A stretch of 64,000 nucleotides of DNA from the NCBI GenBank assembly GCA_964645155.1, contig CAZYBG010000001.1:1-64000 (forward strand), read 5' to 3'. Within the stretch, counting starts at the first letter, position 1. Every line of letters starts with the position of its first letter. A program made the position numbers and the translations under genes. The notes below the pieces were generated by a model. That model had not been told where the DNA came from. It saw only the letters and a program-made list of their open reading frames with translations, and searched no databases. This document shows, piece by piece, positions 7,556-17,827 of the stretch. This stretch comes from CAZYBG01 sp964645155. GTDB lineage: Bacteria > Pseudomonadota > Alphaproteobacteria > Rhodobacterales > Rhodobacteraceae.

Positions 7556-8604
7556 TGTCCTTTCTCCACCTCCGCTCGCTCCAGAAATCCTTCGGCCTGC
7601 TGCAGGTGGTGAAGGACTTCAGCCTCGCCGTCGAGAAGGGCGAGTTCGTCTCGCTCCTCGGCCCGTCGGGCTGCGGCAAGACCACGGTGCTGCGGATGGT
7701 GGCGGGCTTCGAGGCACCGTCGGCCGGCGGCATCGCGATCGACGGGCACGACGTCACGGGCCTGCGGTCGAACCAGCGCAACATCGGCATGGTGTTCCAG
7801 GCCTATGCCCTGTTCCCGAACCTCACGGTCGCCGACAACGTGGCCTTCGGCCTCAGGGTCAAGGGCGTCGGCCGCGCCGAGCGCGCGGCGCGGGTGGCCG
7901 AGATGCTGCGGCTCATCGGCCTGCCGGACCTCGGCGGGCGCTATCCGTTCCAGCTCTCCGGCGGCCAGCAGCAGCGCGTCGCGCTGGCCCGCGCGCTGGC
8001 GCCGCAGCCGCAGGTGCTGCTCCTCGACGAACCGCTCTCGGCGCTCGACGCCAAGATCCGCGTCTCGCTGCGCGACGAGATCCGCGCGATCCAGCGCCGG
8101 CTCGGGATCACCACGATCTTCGTCACCCACGACCAGGAGGAGGCGCTGTCGATGTCGGACCGGGTCGTCGTGATGAACGGCGGCATCGCAGAGCAGGTCG
8201 GCGCGCCCTTCGAGATCTACAACCGGCCCGCCACCCGGTTCGTCGCCGAGTTCGTCGGCACCCTGAACCTGATCGAGGCCGAGGTGGAGGATGCCCCGAC
8301 CGGCCGCGTCCGCATCGCCGGGACGCAGGTCGCGCTCGACCGCCCGGTGCCGCCGGGCCGGATCACGCTGGCGCTGCGCCCAGAAGTGGTGAGCCTCGGC
8401 CGCGCGGCCGGGCATGACACGGTCCTGCCCGGGCGTATCGCCGAGGTGCATTTCCTTGGCTCGGTCATCCGCGTCCGGGCCGAGATCGCCGGGCGGCCGG
8501 TATCGCTCGACATCTTCAATCGCCCCGACGCGCCCCCGCCCGCGGTGGGCGCCGCCGTCGAGCTTTCGCTGCGCAGCAGCGATCTCCTCGTCCTCGACAC
8601 CTGA
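7555..8604 (+). CDS. ABC transporter ATP-binding protein
   Basis: A 349-residue ATPase that drives the importer encoded by the three genes upstream. Walker A is GPSGCGKTT, the Q-loop and signature LSGGQQQRVALARAL are intact, Walker B is VLLLDEPLSALD, and the switch His is in VTHDQEEALSMSD. The roughly 110 C-terminal residues form a TOBE-type regulatory domain, as in PotA/FbpC-type ATPases. All catalytic motifs are present, so the transporter should be functional. The gene begins within the stop of the second permease. Ligand remains undetermined. Confidence 0.94.
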   Translation: MSFLHLRSLQKSFGLLQVVKDFSLAVEKGEFVSLLGPSGCGKTTVLRMVAGFEAPSAGGIAIDGHDVTGLRSNQRNIGMVFQAYALFPNLTVADNVAFGLRVKGVGRAERAARVAEMLRLIGLPDLGGRYPFQLSGGQQQRVALARALAPQPQVLLLDEPLSALDAKIRVSLRDEIRAIQRRLGITTIFVTHDQEEALSMSDRVVVMNGGIAEQVGAPFEIYNRPATRFVAEFVGTLNLIEAEVEDAPTGRVRIAGTQVALDRPVPPGRITLALRPEVVSLGRAAGHDTVLPGRIAEVHFLGSVIRVRAEIAGRPVSLDIFNRPDAPPPAVGAAVELSLRSSDLLVLDT

Positions 8605-8739
8605 TCGCGCGCGGCGCGCTTTCGCGCCGGCGCCGGCGGGCCCGCACGGCGCACGAAAACCGACACCCTGCCGCGTCGGCGGCGGGCAAGACGCCCGGCC
8701 CCGGCGGCGACGACAGTCGGCGCTGACGGGAGGCGGCGG

Positions 8740-9627
8740 ATGTCGGGGATCAGCTATGCGCGCGGCGCGGCGCTCGTGGTCGGCGGGGCGGTCCTGTGGT
8801 CGCTCATGGGCCTCGCGATCCGCCTGATCGGCGAAGCGTCGACCTGGCAGATCCTGTTCTGGCGGTCGCTCGGCATGGCGCCGGTGCTGCTGCTGTTCGT
8901 CGCCTGGCGGTCCGGCGGGCAGCCGCTGGCGCGGCTCCGTGCGGCCGGCCTGACGGGCGTGGTCGGGGGCCTCGCGCTGGTCTTCGCCTTCGCCGGCGCG
9001 ATCTACGCGATCCAGGCCACGACGGTGGCCAACGCCGTCTTTCTCTTCGCCGCGTCGCCGCTTCTGACCGCGCTCTTCGCCTGGCCCGTGCTGCGCGAGC
9101 CGGTGCGCCGCGCGACCTGGATCGCGATCGCGGTCGCGGCGGTCGGCGTCGTCGTGATGGTGCGCGAGGGGCTGGCGCTCGGCGCGCTCGCCGGCAATCT
9201 CGCCGCGCTCGCCTCCGCCGGCGGCTTCGCGGTGTTCACCATCGCCCTGCGTCGCGGCCGGCTTGGCGACATGCTGCCGGCGGTGGTGCTCGGCGGCGTC
9301 TTCTCGGTCGCCGTCGCGGCGGCCGTGCTCAGCCTCCGCGGCGAGCCGGTCCTCGTCGCGCCCTCGGACGCGCTGATCGCGCTGGCGATGGGCGTGGTGC
9401 TGCTTGGCGGGGGCATGATCGCCTACACTATGGGGAGCCGTGCGCTTCCGGCCGCCGACCTTGCGCTCCTCAGCATGGTCGAGGTCATGCTCGCGCCCCT
9501 CTGGGTCCTCCTCGTCCTTGGCGAGACGGCCGGGGCCGGCACCCTCGCGGGCGGCGCGATCCTGCTCGCCGGGCTGTCGTTCAACGCGCTGACCGGCATC
9601 CGCCACCGCCCGTTGAAACCGATCTGA
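8740..9627 (+). CDS. EamA family drug/metabolite transporter
   Basis: A 295-residue membrane protein with ten predicted helices arranged as two EamA repeats. The first repeat includes LWSLMGLAIRLIG and the Phe-Trp-Arg-Ser motif WQILFWRSLGM, typical of the family; the second ends with LAPLWVLLVLGE. EamA proteins usually export small metabolites such as amino acids or nucleosides by proton exchange, but the substrate is not deducible. The gene follows the ABC operon after 135 bases that include a small GC hairpin, and it converges with the RpiR gene (stops 3 bases apart). Confidence 0.88.
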   Translation: MSGISYARGAALVVGGAVLWSLMGLAIRLIGEASTWQILFWRSLGMAPVLLLFVAWRSGGQPLARLRAAGLTGVVGGLALVFAFAGAIYAIQATTVANAVFLFAASPLLTALFAWPVLREPVRRATWIAIAVAAVGVVVMVREGLALGALAGNLAALASAGGFAVFTIALRRGRLGDMLPAVVLGGVFSVAVAAAVLSLRGEPVLVAPSDALIALAMGVVLLGGGMIAYTMGSRALPAADLALLSMVEVMLAPLWVLLVLGETAGAGTLAGGAILLAGLSFNALTGIRHRPLKPI

Positions 9628-9630
9628 GCG

Positions 9631-10494
9631 CTACCGGCTGCGGAAGAACCGCATCCGGGCGTAGACATCCTCGAGGCGCTTCAGCCGGCTCTCGGTCTCG
9701 CCCCAGTTCCGGCTCTGCACGCTCGCGACGAGCGTCTCGATCAGGAACACGACCGAGACGGTCGAATCCCAGGCCGCCGGAACCTCTATATGGCAGGCGA
9801 GCACGTGGTCGGCCCAGCGCGAGGCCGGCGAGCGCCAGCGGTCGGTGACCAGGATCACCTTGGCGCCGAGCTCGGCCGCCTGCTCCGCCACGTGGACGAC
9901 CGACGCCTCGTAGCGGCGGATGTCGAAAAGGACCACGGCATCGCCGCCGCGCAGGTCGAGCATCGCCGACGGCCAGCTCTCGGCAGGGCCGGAGAGCAGC
10001 GCGACCCCCGGCCGCGCGACCTTGAGCAGGGTCACGAAGTAGTCGGCATGCGCATGGGTCAGCCGCCCGCCGAGCGCGAGGACGCGCCGCGCCGGGTCGG
10101 CCAGGATCGCCGCGGCGCCGTCGAACGCGGCCGGATCGGCCTGGGCGAGCGTCGTCTCCAGGTTGGCGACGACGGCCCGCGCGAAACGGCTCAGCACGTG
10201 GTCATCCGGATCGGAGGCGCGCCGCGCCGTCCGCGCGAGCGGCGCGACCAGCATCTTCTCCACCTCGCCGCGCAGCGCCGCCTGGTAGTCGGTATAGCCC
10301 CGGTAGCCGAGCTTCTGCACCAGCCGCACCACCGTCGGGGTCGAGACCTCGGCCGCACGCGCCAGCGCGGTGATCGAGCCCAGCGCCGAGACCGGAAAGT
10401 GGCTCAGGATGTGCGTGGCCACCTGCCGCTCGGCCCGCGTCAGACCGGGCAGCGCGGCCCGCATCTTGGCCTCGATCACCGGGACCGAATCCAT
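9631..10494 (-). CDS. RpiR/MurR family transcriptional regulator
   Basis: A 287-residue DNA-binding regulator. Residues about 1-80 form the HTH_6 domain (LTRAERQVATHILSHFP then STPTVVRLVQKLGYRGYTDY), and residues about 125-270 form a SIS domain that normally senses a phosphosugar or other small metabolite. ATG 10494 is preceded by GGAGGAAGG, a strong ribosome site. The gene is divergent from the TRAP transporter and enzyme genes that start at 10786, so it most likely controls them, with the ligand being a pathway intermediate. RpiR members controlling amine or amino-acid catabolism are known, so a sugar need not be involved. Confidence 0.9.
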   Translation of the reverse strand: MDSVPVIEAKMRAALPGLTRAERQVATHILSHFPVSALGSITALARAAEVSTPTVVRLVQKLGYRGYTDYQAALRGEVEKMLVAPLARTARRASDPDDHVLSRFARAVVANLETTLAQADPAAFDGAAAILADPARRVLALGGRLTHAHADYFVTLLKVARPGVALLSGPAESWPSAMLDLRGGDAVVLFDIRRYEASVVHVAEQAAELGAKVILVTDRWRSPASRWADHVLACHIEVPAAWDSTVSVVFLIETLVASVQSRNWGETESRLKRLEDVYARMRFFRSR

Positions 10495-10617
10495 GTCCCT
10501 TCCTCCCCGGCCGGGTCCTTTGCACAGGCCATCTGCACAGGCCTTCGGCGCGGCACCGCGTACCGCGGATCCAGGTTGGGCGCGGCCCCCGCCGCCCACG
10601 ATCCGCCCGGCACAATT

Positions 10618-10635
10618 CTGGAACGATTGTAACAG
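10618..10635. promoter_or_regulatory. Possible operator in RpiR-TRAP intergenic region
   Basis: In the 291-base divergent intergenic region (10495-10785) an imperfect dyad CTGGAACGATTGTAACAG lies in the most AT-rich part. The ends CTG and CAG and several inner pairs match. It is a candidate site for the RpiR protein, but the symmetry is weak. Nothing else in the interval is convincing apart from a TTGACA at 10658 without a matching -10 element. Confidence 0.22.
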
Positions 10636-10785
10636 CGCCGGCAAGTCGGAAATGATCTTGACAGAACGCTTTTCGGCGAAGGACGCTGATCGCACGAGGG
10701 GATCACCGTGCACATTCGTCCGACCGACGCCCAAGCCAGACCCGGCGCCGCCGTGCGCGGCCCGCATCGGCGGCGGTTCTAGGCC

Positions 10786-11373
10786 ATGCCACGCCCATTC
10801 GTGGCCTTCGTCAGCGCGATCGACCGGCTCAACTACCGGGTCGGCCGGTTCGCCATGTACCTGCTGTTCGTGCTGATGGCGATCCTGCTCTGGTCGTCGG
10901 TATCGACCGGCCTCGGCCGCCCGTCGCTCTGGACGCTGGAAATGGCGCAGTTCGCGATGATGGCCTACTTCATCCTTGGCGGGCCCTATTCGATGCAGAT
11001 CGGCGCCCATGTCCGGATGGACCTCTTCTATGCCAGCTGGTCGCCCTACAGGAAGGCGCTCCTTGATGCCTTCACCGTGCTCGCGCTCATGGTCTATCTC
11101 GGCGTGATGCTGTGGAGCGGGATCGACAGCACGATCTATTCGCTGGGCCTGAAATGGGTGCCGTGGGACGTGCCATGGCTGCCCTTCGACATCCCCTGGC
11201 CCGAGACCGGCTTTCTCGAGCGCAGCCCGACCGCCTGGCGCCCCTATCTCTGGCCGATCAAGGTGGTGCTCTGCCTCGGCTTCCTGCTGATGCTGCTGCA
11301 GTCGCTGGCGCAGCTCATCCGCGACATCGCGGTGATCCGCGGCGCGACCATCGAGGACTTCACCCCGCCATGA
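10786..11373 (+). CDS. TRAP transporter small permease (DctQ type)
   Basis: A 195-residue four-helix membrane protein, the small subunit of a tripartite ATP-independent periplasmic transporter. Helices are visible at about residues 20-45, 50-70, 85-110 and 160-185. The motif LWTLEMAQFAMMAYFILGG is the usual second-helix region (WxxExxxxxxxW-type). An insert of about 45 residues rich in Trp and Pro (WVPWDVPWLPFDIPWPETGF) lies before the last helix, which marks a subgroup of DctQ proteins with a periplasmic loop. The stop overlaps the ATG of the large subunit (ATGA at 11370-11373). Confidence 0.9.
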   Translation: MPRPFVAFVSAIDRLNYRVGRFAMYLLFVLMAILLWSSVSTGLGRPSLWTLEMAQFAMMAYFILGGPYSMQIGAHVRMDLFYASWSPYRKALLDAFTVLALMVYLGVMLWSGIDSTIYSLGLKWVPWDVPWLPFDIPWPETGFLERSPTAWRPYLWPIKVVLCLGFLLMLLQSLAQLIRDIAVIRGATIEDFTPP

Positions 11374-12713
11374 GCTACGACATGATCGCGGTGATGATGT
11401 TCTCGACCATGCTCCTCATGATGATGACGGGGCAACGGGTCTTCGGCGCGATCGGCTTCGTCGCCGTCGTCTCGGCGCTTGCGCTCTGGGGCACCAGCGG
11501 CCAGACGATGGGCTTCTCGGCGGCGATGAAGCTGATGAAGTGGTACCCGCTTCTCACGCTCCCGATGTTCGTCTTCATGGGCTACGTGATGAGCGAGAGC
11601 CGGCTCGCCGACGATCTCTACCGGATGTTCCATGTCTGGTTCGGGCCGGTGCCCGGGGGGCTGGCCATCGGCACCATCCTCCTCATGGTGCTGATCTCGG
11701 CGATGAACGGCCTGTCGGTCGCCGGCATGGCGATCGGGTCCACCATCGCGCTGCCCGAACTGCTCAGGCGGGGCTACCAGAAAGAGATGGTGACCGGCGT
11801 GATCCAGGCGGGATCGTCGCTCGGCATCCTGATCCCGCCTTCGGTGGTGCTGGTGCTCTATGCGATGATCGCGCGGCAGCCGGTGGGGCAGCTCTGGCTC
11901 GCCGGGGTCGTGCCGGGGCTGATGATGGCCGGGCTCTTCATGCTCTATATCTGGCTGCGCTGCGCGTTCCAGCCGGAGCTCGCGCCGCCCCTGACCGCCG
12001 CGGAGCGGGCCGAGATCACCTGGGGCGAGCGGTTCGGGCTGCTGCGCGCCGGGCTGCTGCCCTTCCTGATCTTCTTCGCCATGATGGGGCCGTTCGTTCT
12101 GGGCTACACGAGCCTCGTCGAAAGCTCGGTCATCGGCGTCATCACCACCGTTGCCGGCGCTGCCTGGAAAGGCCGCTTCGACCGGCAGGTGTTCGAGATC
12201 GCGACCCGTTCGACACTGGCGATCACCTGCATGTTCATGTGGATCATCCTGGCCGCGCTATCGTTCGGTGCGGTGTTCGACGGCCTCGGCGCGGTGCGCG
12301 CGATCGAGAGCTTCTTTGTGCAGGATCTCGGCCTCAGCCCCTGGACCATCCTGATCCTGATGCAGCTGAGCTTCCTGCTGATGGGGATGTTCCTCGACGA
12401 CACCGCGATGCTGGTGATCGTGGCGCCGCTCTACGTGCCGCTCGTCGCCACGCTCGACCTCGGCATCCCGCGCGAGCAGGTGCTGATCTGGTACGGCGTG
12501 CTCTACACCGTCACCTGCCAGATCGCCTACCTGACGCCGCCCTTCGGCTACAACCTGTTCCTGATGCGCGCCTTCGCCCCCGACAGCATCACCATCCTCG
12601 ACATCTACCGGTCGGTCGTGCCCTTCGTCGCGGTGATGATCCTGGCGCTCGTCCTGCTGATGCTGTTTCCCGGCATCGCCCTCTGGCTGCCCGACCAGTT
12701 ATACACGAAGTGA
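11370..12713 (+). CDS. TRAP transporter large permease (DctM type)
   Basis: A 447-residue membrane protein with about 12 helices, the sodium-coupled transport subunit that receives ligand from the binding protein at 12778. Characteristic stretches are LPMFVFMGYVMSESRLADDLY, SAMNGLSVAGMAIGSTIALPE, GSSLGILIPPSVVLVLYAM and TPPFGYNLFLMRAFAPD. The length is typical of the family. It starts at ATG 11370 inside the stop of the small subunit. Translation of the transporter is therefore coupled. The binding protein follows after 64 bases. Confidence 0.92.
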   Translation: MSYDMIAVMMFSTMLLMMMTGQRVFGAIGFVAVVSALALWGTSGQTMGFSAAMKLMKWYPLLTLPMFVFMGYVMSESRLADDLYRMFHVWFGPVPGGLAIGTILLMVLISAMNGLSVAGMAIGSTIALPELLRRGYQKEMVTGVIQAGSSLGILIPPSVVLVLYAMIARQPVGQLWLAGVVPGLMMAGLFMLYIWLRCAFQPELAPPLTAAERAEITWGERFGLLRAGLLPFLIFFAMMGPFVLGYTSLVESSVIGVITTVAGAAWKGRFDRQVFEIATRSTLAITCMFMWIILAALSFGAVFDGLGAVRAIESFFVQDLGLSPWTILILMQLSFLLMGMFLDDTAMLVIVAPLYVPLVATLDLGIPREQVLIWYGVLYTVTCQIAYLTPPFGYNLFLMRAFAPDSITILDIYRSVVPFVAVMILALVLLMLFPGIALWLPDQLYTK

Positions 12714-12777
12714 GCCCTACCAGACGCCCGGCCCGCGGACGCACAGAAGACCGACGCCACCAACAAGGAGTAGACCG

Positions 12778-13830
12778 ATGACGACAAGACGCGACTTCCT
12801 CAGGAAGGCCGGGATCGGCGGCGCCGCCGCCGGCGCCGCGGCCCTTGCCGCACCCGCCACGCTCAGCGCGCAGGAGCCGATCCGCTGGCGCTGGCAGACT
12901 TATGCGGGCGCCACGCTCGGCCAGTTCGTGACCAAGCCGGTGATCGACGCGATCAACGCCGCTGCAGCCGGCCGGCTCGAGATCGAGCTGTTCTATGCCG
13001 ACCAGATCGTACCGACCTCGGAGCTGTTCCGCGCGCTGCAGAACGGCACGCTCGACGCGGTGCATTCCGACGACGATTCGATGGCCGCGCCGGTCGACAT
13101 CGCGGTCTTCGGCGGCTACTTCCCGCTGGCCACCAAGCACGCGCTCGACGTGCCGGTGCTGTTCGAGCAGTACGGTCTGCGCCAGATCTGGGAGGAGGCC
13201 TATGCCGAGGCAGGCGGCGTCGTCTGGCTGTCGGCCGCCGGGCAGGACCCGTGCAACTTCAACACGGTGAACCCGGTCCGCTCGGTCGCCGACCTCAGCG
13301 GGCTGAAGCTCTACACCTTCCCGACCGCCGGCCGTTTCCTCGCCCAGTTCGGCGTGGTGCCGGTGACGATCCCCTACGAGGATGCCGAGGTCTCGGTGCA
13401 GACCGGCGTGCTCGACGGGATGGCCTGGTCGGGCATCACCGAGGACTACACCGTGGGCTGGGCCGACGTGACCAACTACATCACGGCCAACAACATCTCC
13501 GGCGCCTGGATCGGCTCGATGTATGTCAACGAGGCGAAGTGGGCGGAACTGCCCGACGACCTCAAGATGGTCGTGCGCCAGTGCATCGAGGCCGGCCACC
13601 ACTACCGCAACCAGTGGTACTGGGGCGGCGAGGCGCGCTACCGCGCGACCGGCGACAAGCTGGAGCTGACCCAGATCGCCGCCGACGACTGGAAGCAGGT
13701 CGAGGACGCGGCACTGGTGTTCTGGGACGAGATCGCCCAGCAGTCCGAGCGGTCGGCGAAGGTGGTCCAGATCTTCAAGGACTACAACGCGATCACCGGC
13801 GTGTCGGGCGTGCCCTATACCTGCAGCTGA
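12778..13830 (+). CDS. TRAP transporter substrate-binding protein, Tat-exported, no conserved Arg
   Basis: A 350-residue periplasmic binding protein of the DctP family. The N-terminus TTRRDFLRK followed by an Ala-rich run is a twin-arginine export signal, so the protein is folded before export. In most DctP proteins the motif GLKIR supplies the arginine that clamps the ligand carboxylate; here the motif is GLKLY, with Tyr179 at that place. The second TRAP binding protein of this window (59295-60278) keeps Arg169. The change suggests a ligand without the usual carboxylate, which fits the amine-activating ligase encoded next. Spacing to that gene is 67 bases, with a hairpin between. Confidence 0.88.
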   Translation: MTTRRDFLRKAGIGGAAAGAAALAAPATLSAQEPIRWRWQTYAGATLGQFVTKPVIDAINAAAAGRLEIELFYADQIVPTSELFRALQNGTLDAVHSDDDSMAAPVDIAVFGGYFPLATKHALDVPVLFEQYGLRQIWEEAYAEAGGVVWLSAAGQDPCNFNTVNPVRSVADLSGLKLYTFPTAGRFLAQFGVVPVTIPYEDAEVSVQTGVLDGMAWSGITEDYTVGWADVTNYITANNISGAWIGSMYVNEAKWAELPDDLKMVVRQCIEAGHHYRNQWYWGGEARYRATGDKLELTQIAADDWKQVEDAALVFWDEIAQQSERSAKVVQIFKDYNAITGVSGVPYTCS

Positions 13831-13850
13831 GCCCGCGACGGCAAGACAGG

Positions 13851-13877
13851 CGGGCGCCTCTCCCCGGGAGGCGCCCG
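13851..13877 (+). promoter_or_regulatory. Intercistronic hairpin after TRAP binding protein
   Basis: A perfect 10-pair stem (CGGGCGCCTC with GAGGCGCCCG) with a 7-base loop lies between the binding-protein stop and the ribosome site of the ligase gene. No T-run follows. As with the hairpin at 5839, it probably protects or enriches the binding-protein mRNA while letting some transcription continue into the enzyme genes. Confidence 0.55.
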
Positions 13878-13897
13878 TGGACCGAGGGAGGAAGAGA

Positions 13898-15262
13898 ATG
13901 CCGGGCAACCTGAGCTTTGCGGAACTGAAGAAGGCCGTCGCGGCGGGCGAGATCGACACCGTGCTCGTCTGCATCGTCGACATGCAGGGACGCCTGATGG
14001 GCAAGCGGTTCCACGCTGTCCACTTCGTCGAAGGCGGCCACGACGAGACCCATTGCTGCAACTACCTGCTCGCCACCGACATCGAGATGACGACGGTGCA
14101 GGGCTACGAGGCGACAAGCTGGAGGAAGGGTTATGGCGACTATGTGATCAAGCCCGACCTGACCACGCTCCGCCGCATCCCATGGCTGCCCGCGACCGCG
14201 ATGGTGACCTGCGACCTGCTCGACCACCACACCCACGAGGAGGTGCCGCATTCTCCCCGCGCGATCCTCAAGCGGCAGATCGCCCGCGCGCAGGCGATGG
14301 GCTTCACGCCGATGATGGCGACCGAGCTGGAATTCTTCCTGTTCCAGAAAAGCTACGACCAGATCGGTGACGAGGGCTACCGCGATCTGCAGACGCTGGG
14401 CCGCTACAACACCGACTACGCGATCTTCGGCACCTCGAAGGAAGAAGGCGTGATGCGCGCCATCCGCAACGGCCTATATGGCGCGGGCATCCCGGTCGAA
14501 AACTCCAAGGGCGAGGCCGAGGCCGGGCAGGAGGAGATCAACGTGCGTTATTCGGACGCGCTCGACACCGCCGACAACCATGCCATCGTCAAGAACGGCT
14601 GCAAGGAGATCGCGCACCAGCACGGCCACGCGCTGACCTTCATGGCGAAGTACGCGACCGACCGCGCCGGATCATCGAGCCACATCCACCAGTCGCTGTG
14701 GAAGGACGACGCGCCCGCCTTCCGCGACGAGGCGGCGCCGCACGGCATGTCGGCGACGATGCGCCACTACATCGCCGGGCTGCTGGCCCATGCCTCCGAC
14801 GTGACGTGTTTCCTGGCGCCCTACGTGAACAGCTACAAGCGCTTCTGCGTGGGCATGTTCGCACCCACCAAGGCGGTCTGGAGCCTTGACAACCGCACCG
14901 CCGGCTACCGCGTCTGCGGCGAGGGCACCAAGGGCATCCGCGTCGAATGCCGCGTCGGCGGCGCCGACCTCAACCCCTATCTCGCGATGGCGGCGCTGCT
15001 CGCCGCCGGGCTCGACGGGATCGAGCGGAAGCTGGAGCTGGAGCCGCCGGTCTCCGGCGATGCCTACCAGATGGGCCGGGTGCGCGAGATCCCGAAGACC
15101 CTGCGGGCGGCGGCCGAGCTGTTGCGCAAGTCGAAGATGCTGCGCGCCGCGATGGGCGACGCGGTGATCGACCACTATCACCGCGCCGCGCTCTGGGAGA
15201 TCGAGGAGCAGGACCGCGTGGTGACCGACTGGGAAGTGAAGCGCGGGCTGGAACGGGCCTGA
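13898..15262 (+). CDS. Glutamine synthetase-like gamma-glutamyl-amine ligase
   Basis: A 454-residue cytosolic enzyme of the glutamine synthetase superfamily, nearer to the PuuA/GlnA4 branch (gamma-glutamyl polyamine or ethanolamide synthetases) than to housekeeping GlnA. It opens with the small beta-grasp domain (VLVCIVDMQGRLMGKR), then metal-binding ATELEFFLF, the ATP/metal segment GSSSHIHQSLW, the loop NSYKRFCVG and the Arg-containing RVECRVGGADLNPYLAMAA. Such enzymes use ATP to join glutamate to an amine. I chose ATG 13898, 7 bases after GGGAGG; a GTG at 13877 lies inside the hairpin. Followed after 10 bases by an aldehyde dehydrogenase. Confidence 0.87.
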   Translation: MPGNLSFAELKKAVAAGEIDTVLVCIVDMQGRLMGKRFHAVHFVEGGHDETHCCNYLLATDIEMTTVQGYEATSWRKGYGDYVIKPDLTTLRRIPWLPATAMVTCDLLDHHTHEEVPHSPRAILKRQIARAQAMGFTPMMATELEFFLFQKSYDQIGDEGYRDLQTLGRYNTDYAIFGTSKEEGVMRAIRNGLYGAGIPVENSKGEAEAGQEEINVRYSDALDTADNHAIVKNGCKEIAHQHGHALTFMAKYATDRAGSSSHIHQSLWKDDAPAFRDEAAPHGMSATMRHYIAGLLAHASDVTCFLAPYVNSYKRFCVGMFAPTKAVWSLDNRTAGYRVCGEGTKGIRVECRVGGADLNPYLAMAALLAAGLDGIERKLELEPPVSGDAYQMGRVREIPKTLRAAAELLRKSKMLRAAMGDAVIDHYHRAALWEIEEQDRVVTDWEVKRGLERA

Positions 15263-15272
15263 GGAGAACACC

Positions 15273-16657
<1,385 letters not shown>

Positions 16658-16661
<4 letters not shown>

Positions 16662-17818
16662 CGACTTCCGGCGCGGCCCCGACCGCAAACTGGTCCTATC
16701 CGACCGCGATGAAGTTCGGCCCCGGCCGGATCGGCGAACTGGCCGACCATGTGAAGGGGGCCGGCATGTCGCGCCCGCTCCTCGTCACCGACCGGGCGCT
16801 CGCCACCCTGCCGATCACCGCGCAGGCGCTCGACGTGCTCGAGGCCGGCGGCCTTGGCCGTGCAGTCTTCGCCGAGGTCGATCCGAACCCGAACGAGGCC
16901 AACATGGCGGCCGGGATCGCCGCCTACCGCGCCGGCGGCCATGACGGCGTCGTCTGCTTCGGCGGCGGCTCGGCCTTGGACCTCGGCAAGATGATCGCGC
17001 TGATGGTCGGGCAAAGCGTCAGCGTCTGGGACCTGGAGGATGTCGGCGACTGGTGGACCCGCGCCGATGCCGCGAAGATCGCACCCATCGTCGCGGTGCC
17101 GACGACGGCCGGCACCGGCAGCGAGGTCGGCCGGGCGGGGGTGCTGACGAATTCGGCTACCCACAAGAAGAAGATCATCTTGCACCCCAGGCTGATGCCG
17201 GCCGTCACGATCTGCGACCCGGAACTGACCGTGGGGATGCCGAAGGCGATCACCGCCGGCACGGGCATGGATGCGCTGGCGCACTGCCTCGAGGCCTATT
17301 GCAGCCCCTTCTACCACCCGATGAGCGCCGGGATCGCGCTGGAGGGGATGCGGCTCGTCTTCGAGAACCTGCCCCTCGCCTACCGCGAGCCTGGGAACAT
17401 CAAGGCCCGGGCCCACATGATGAGCGCCGCCGCGATGGGCGCGGTGGCGTTCCAGAAGGGCCTCGGCGCGATCCATTCGCTCAGCCACCCGGTCGGCGCC
17501 GTCTACAATACCCACCACGGCACGACGAACGCCGTGGTGATGCCGATGGTGCTCGACTTCAACCGTGCGGCCATCGAGGACCGGATCGGCCGCGCCGCGG
17601 CCTATCTCGGCATCGGCGGCGGGTTCGACGGGTTCCGGGCACGGATCATGGACCTGCGGGCCACGCTGTCGATCCCGCCGGACCTGACCGCGATGGGTGT
17701 CGAACGGGCCCGGCTCGACGAGCTCACCGACATGGCGCTCGAGGACCCGTCCTGCGGCGGCAACCCGGTCGCCATGACGCGGGCGAACACCCGCGCGCTC
17801 TACGAGGCCTGCATGTAG
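16658..17818 (+). CDS. Iron-containing (group III) alcohol dehydrogenase
   Basis: A 386-residue dehydrogenase of the iron-activated family. Key parts are the NAD-binding GGGSALDLGKMIAL, VPTTAGTGSEVG, the metal-binding Asp/His in GMDALAHCLEAY, and two further His ligands in IHSLSHPVGAVYNTHHG. It would convert a primary alcohol to an aldehyde with NAD. ATG 16658 lies inside the stop of the aldehyde dehydrogenase (ATGA), so the two enzymes are translationally coupled. The presence of an alcohol dehydrogenase in place of an amine oxidase distinguishes this cluster from the Puu putrescine pathway and points to an amino alcohol. Confidence 0.92.
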
Positions 17819-17827
17819 GCGCTGGCG

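Noticed and set aside
7444..9606. Long minus-strand open frame opposite the ABC ATPase and EamA genes
   Set aside because: It is a GC shadow; the plus strand carries intact Walker and signature motifs.
10658..10686. TTGACA as -35 of a promoter for the TRAP operon
   Set aside because: No -10-like hexamer is found 16-18 bases downstream.
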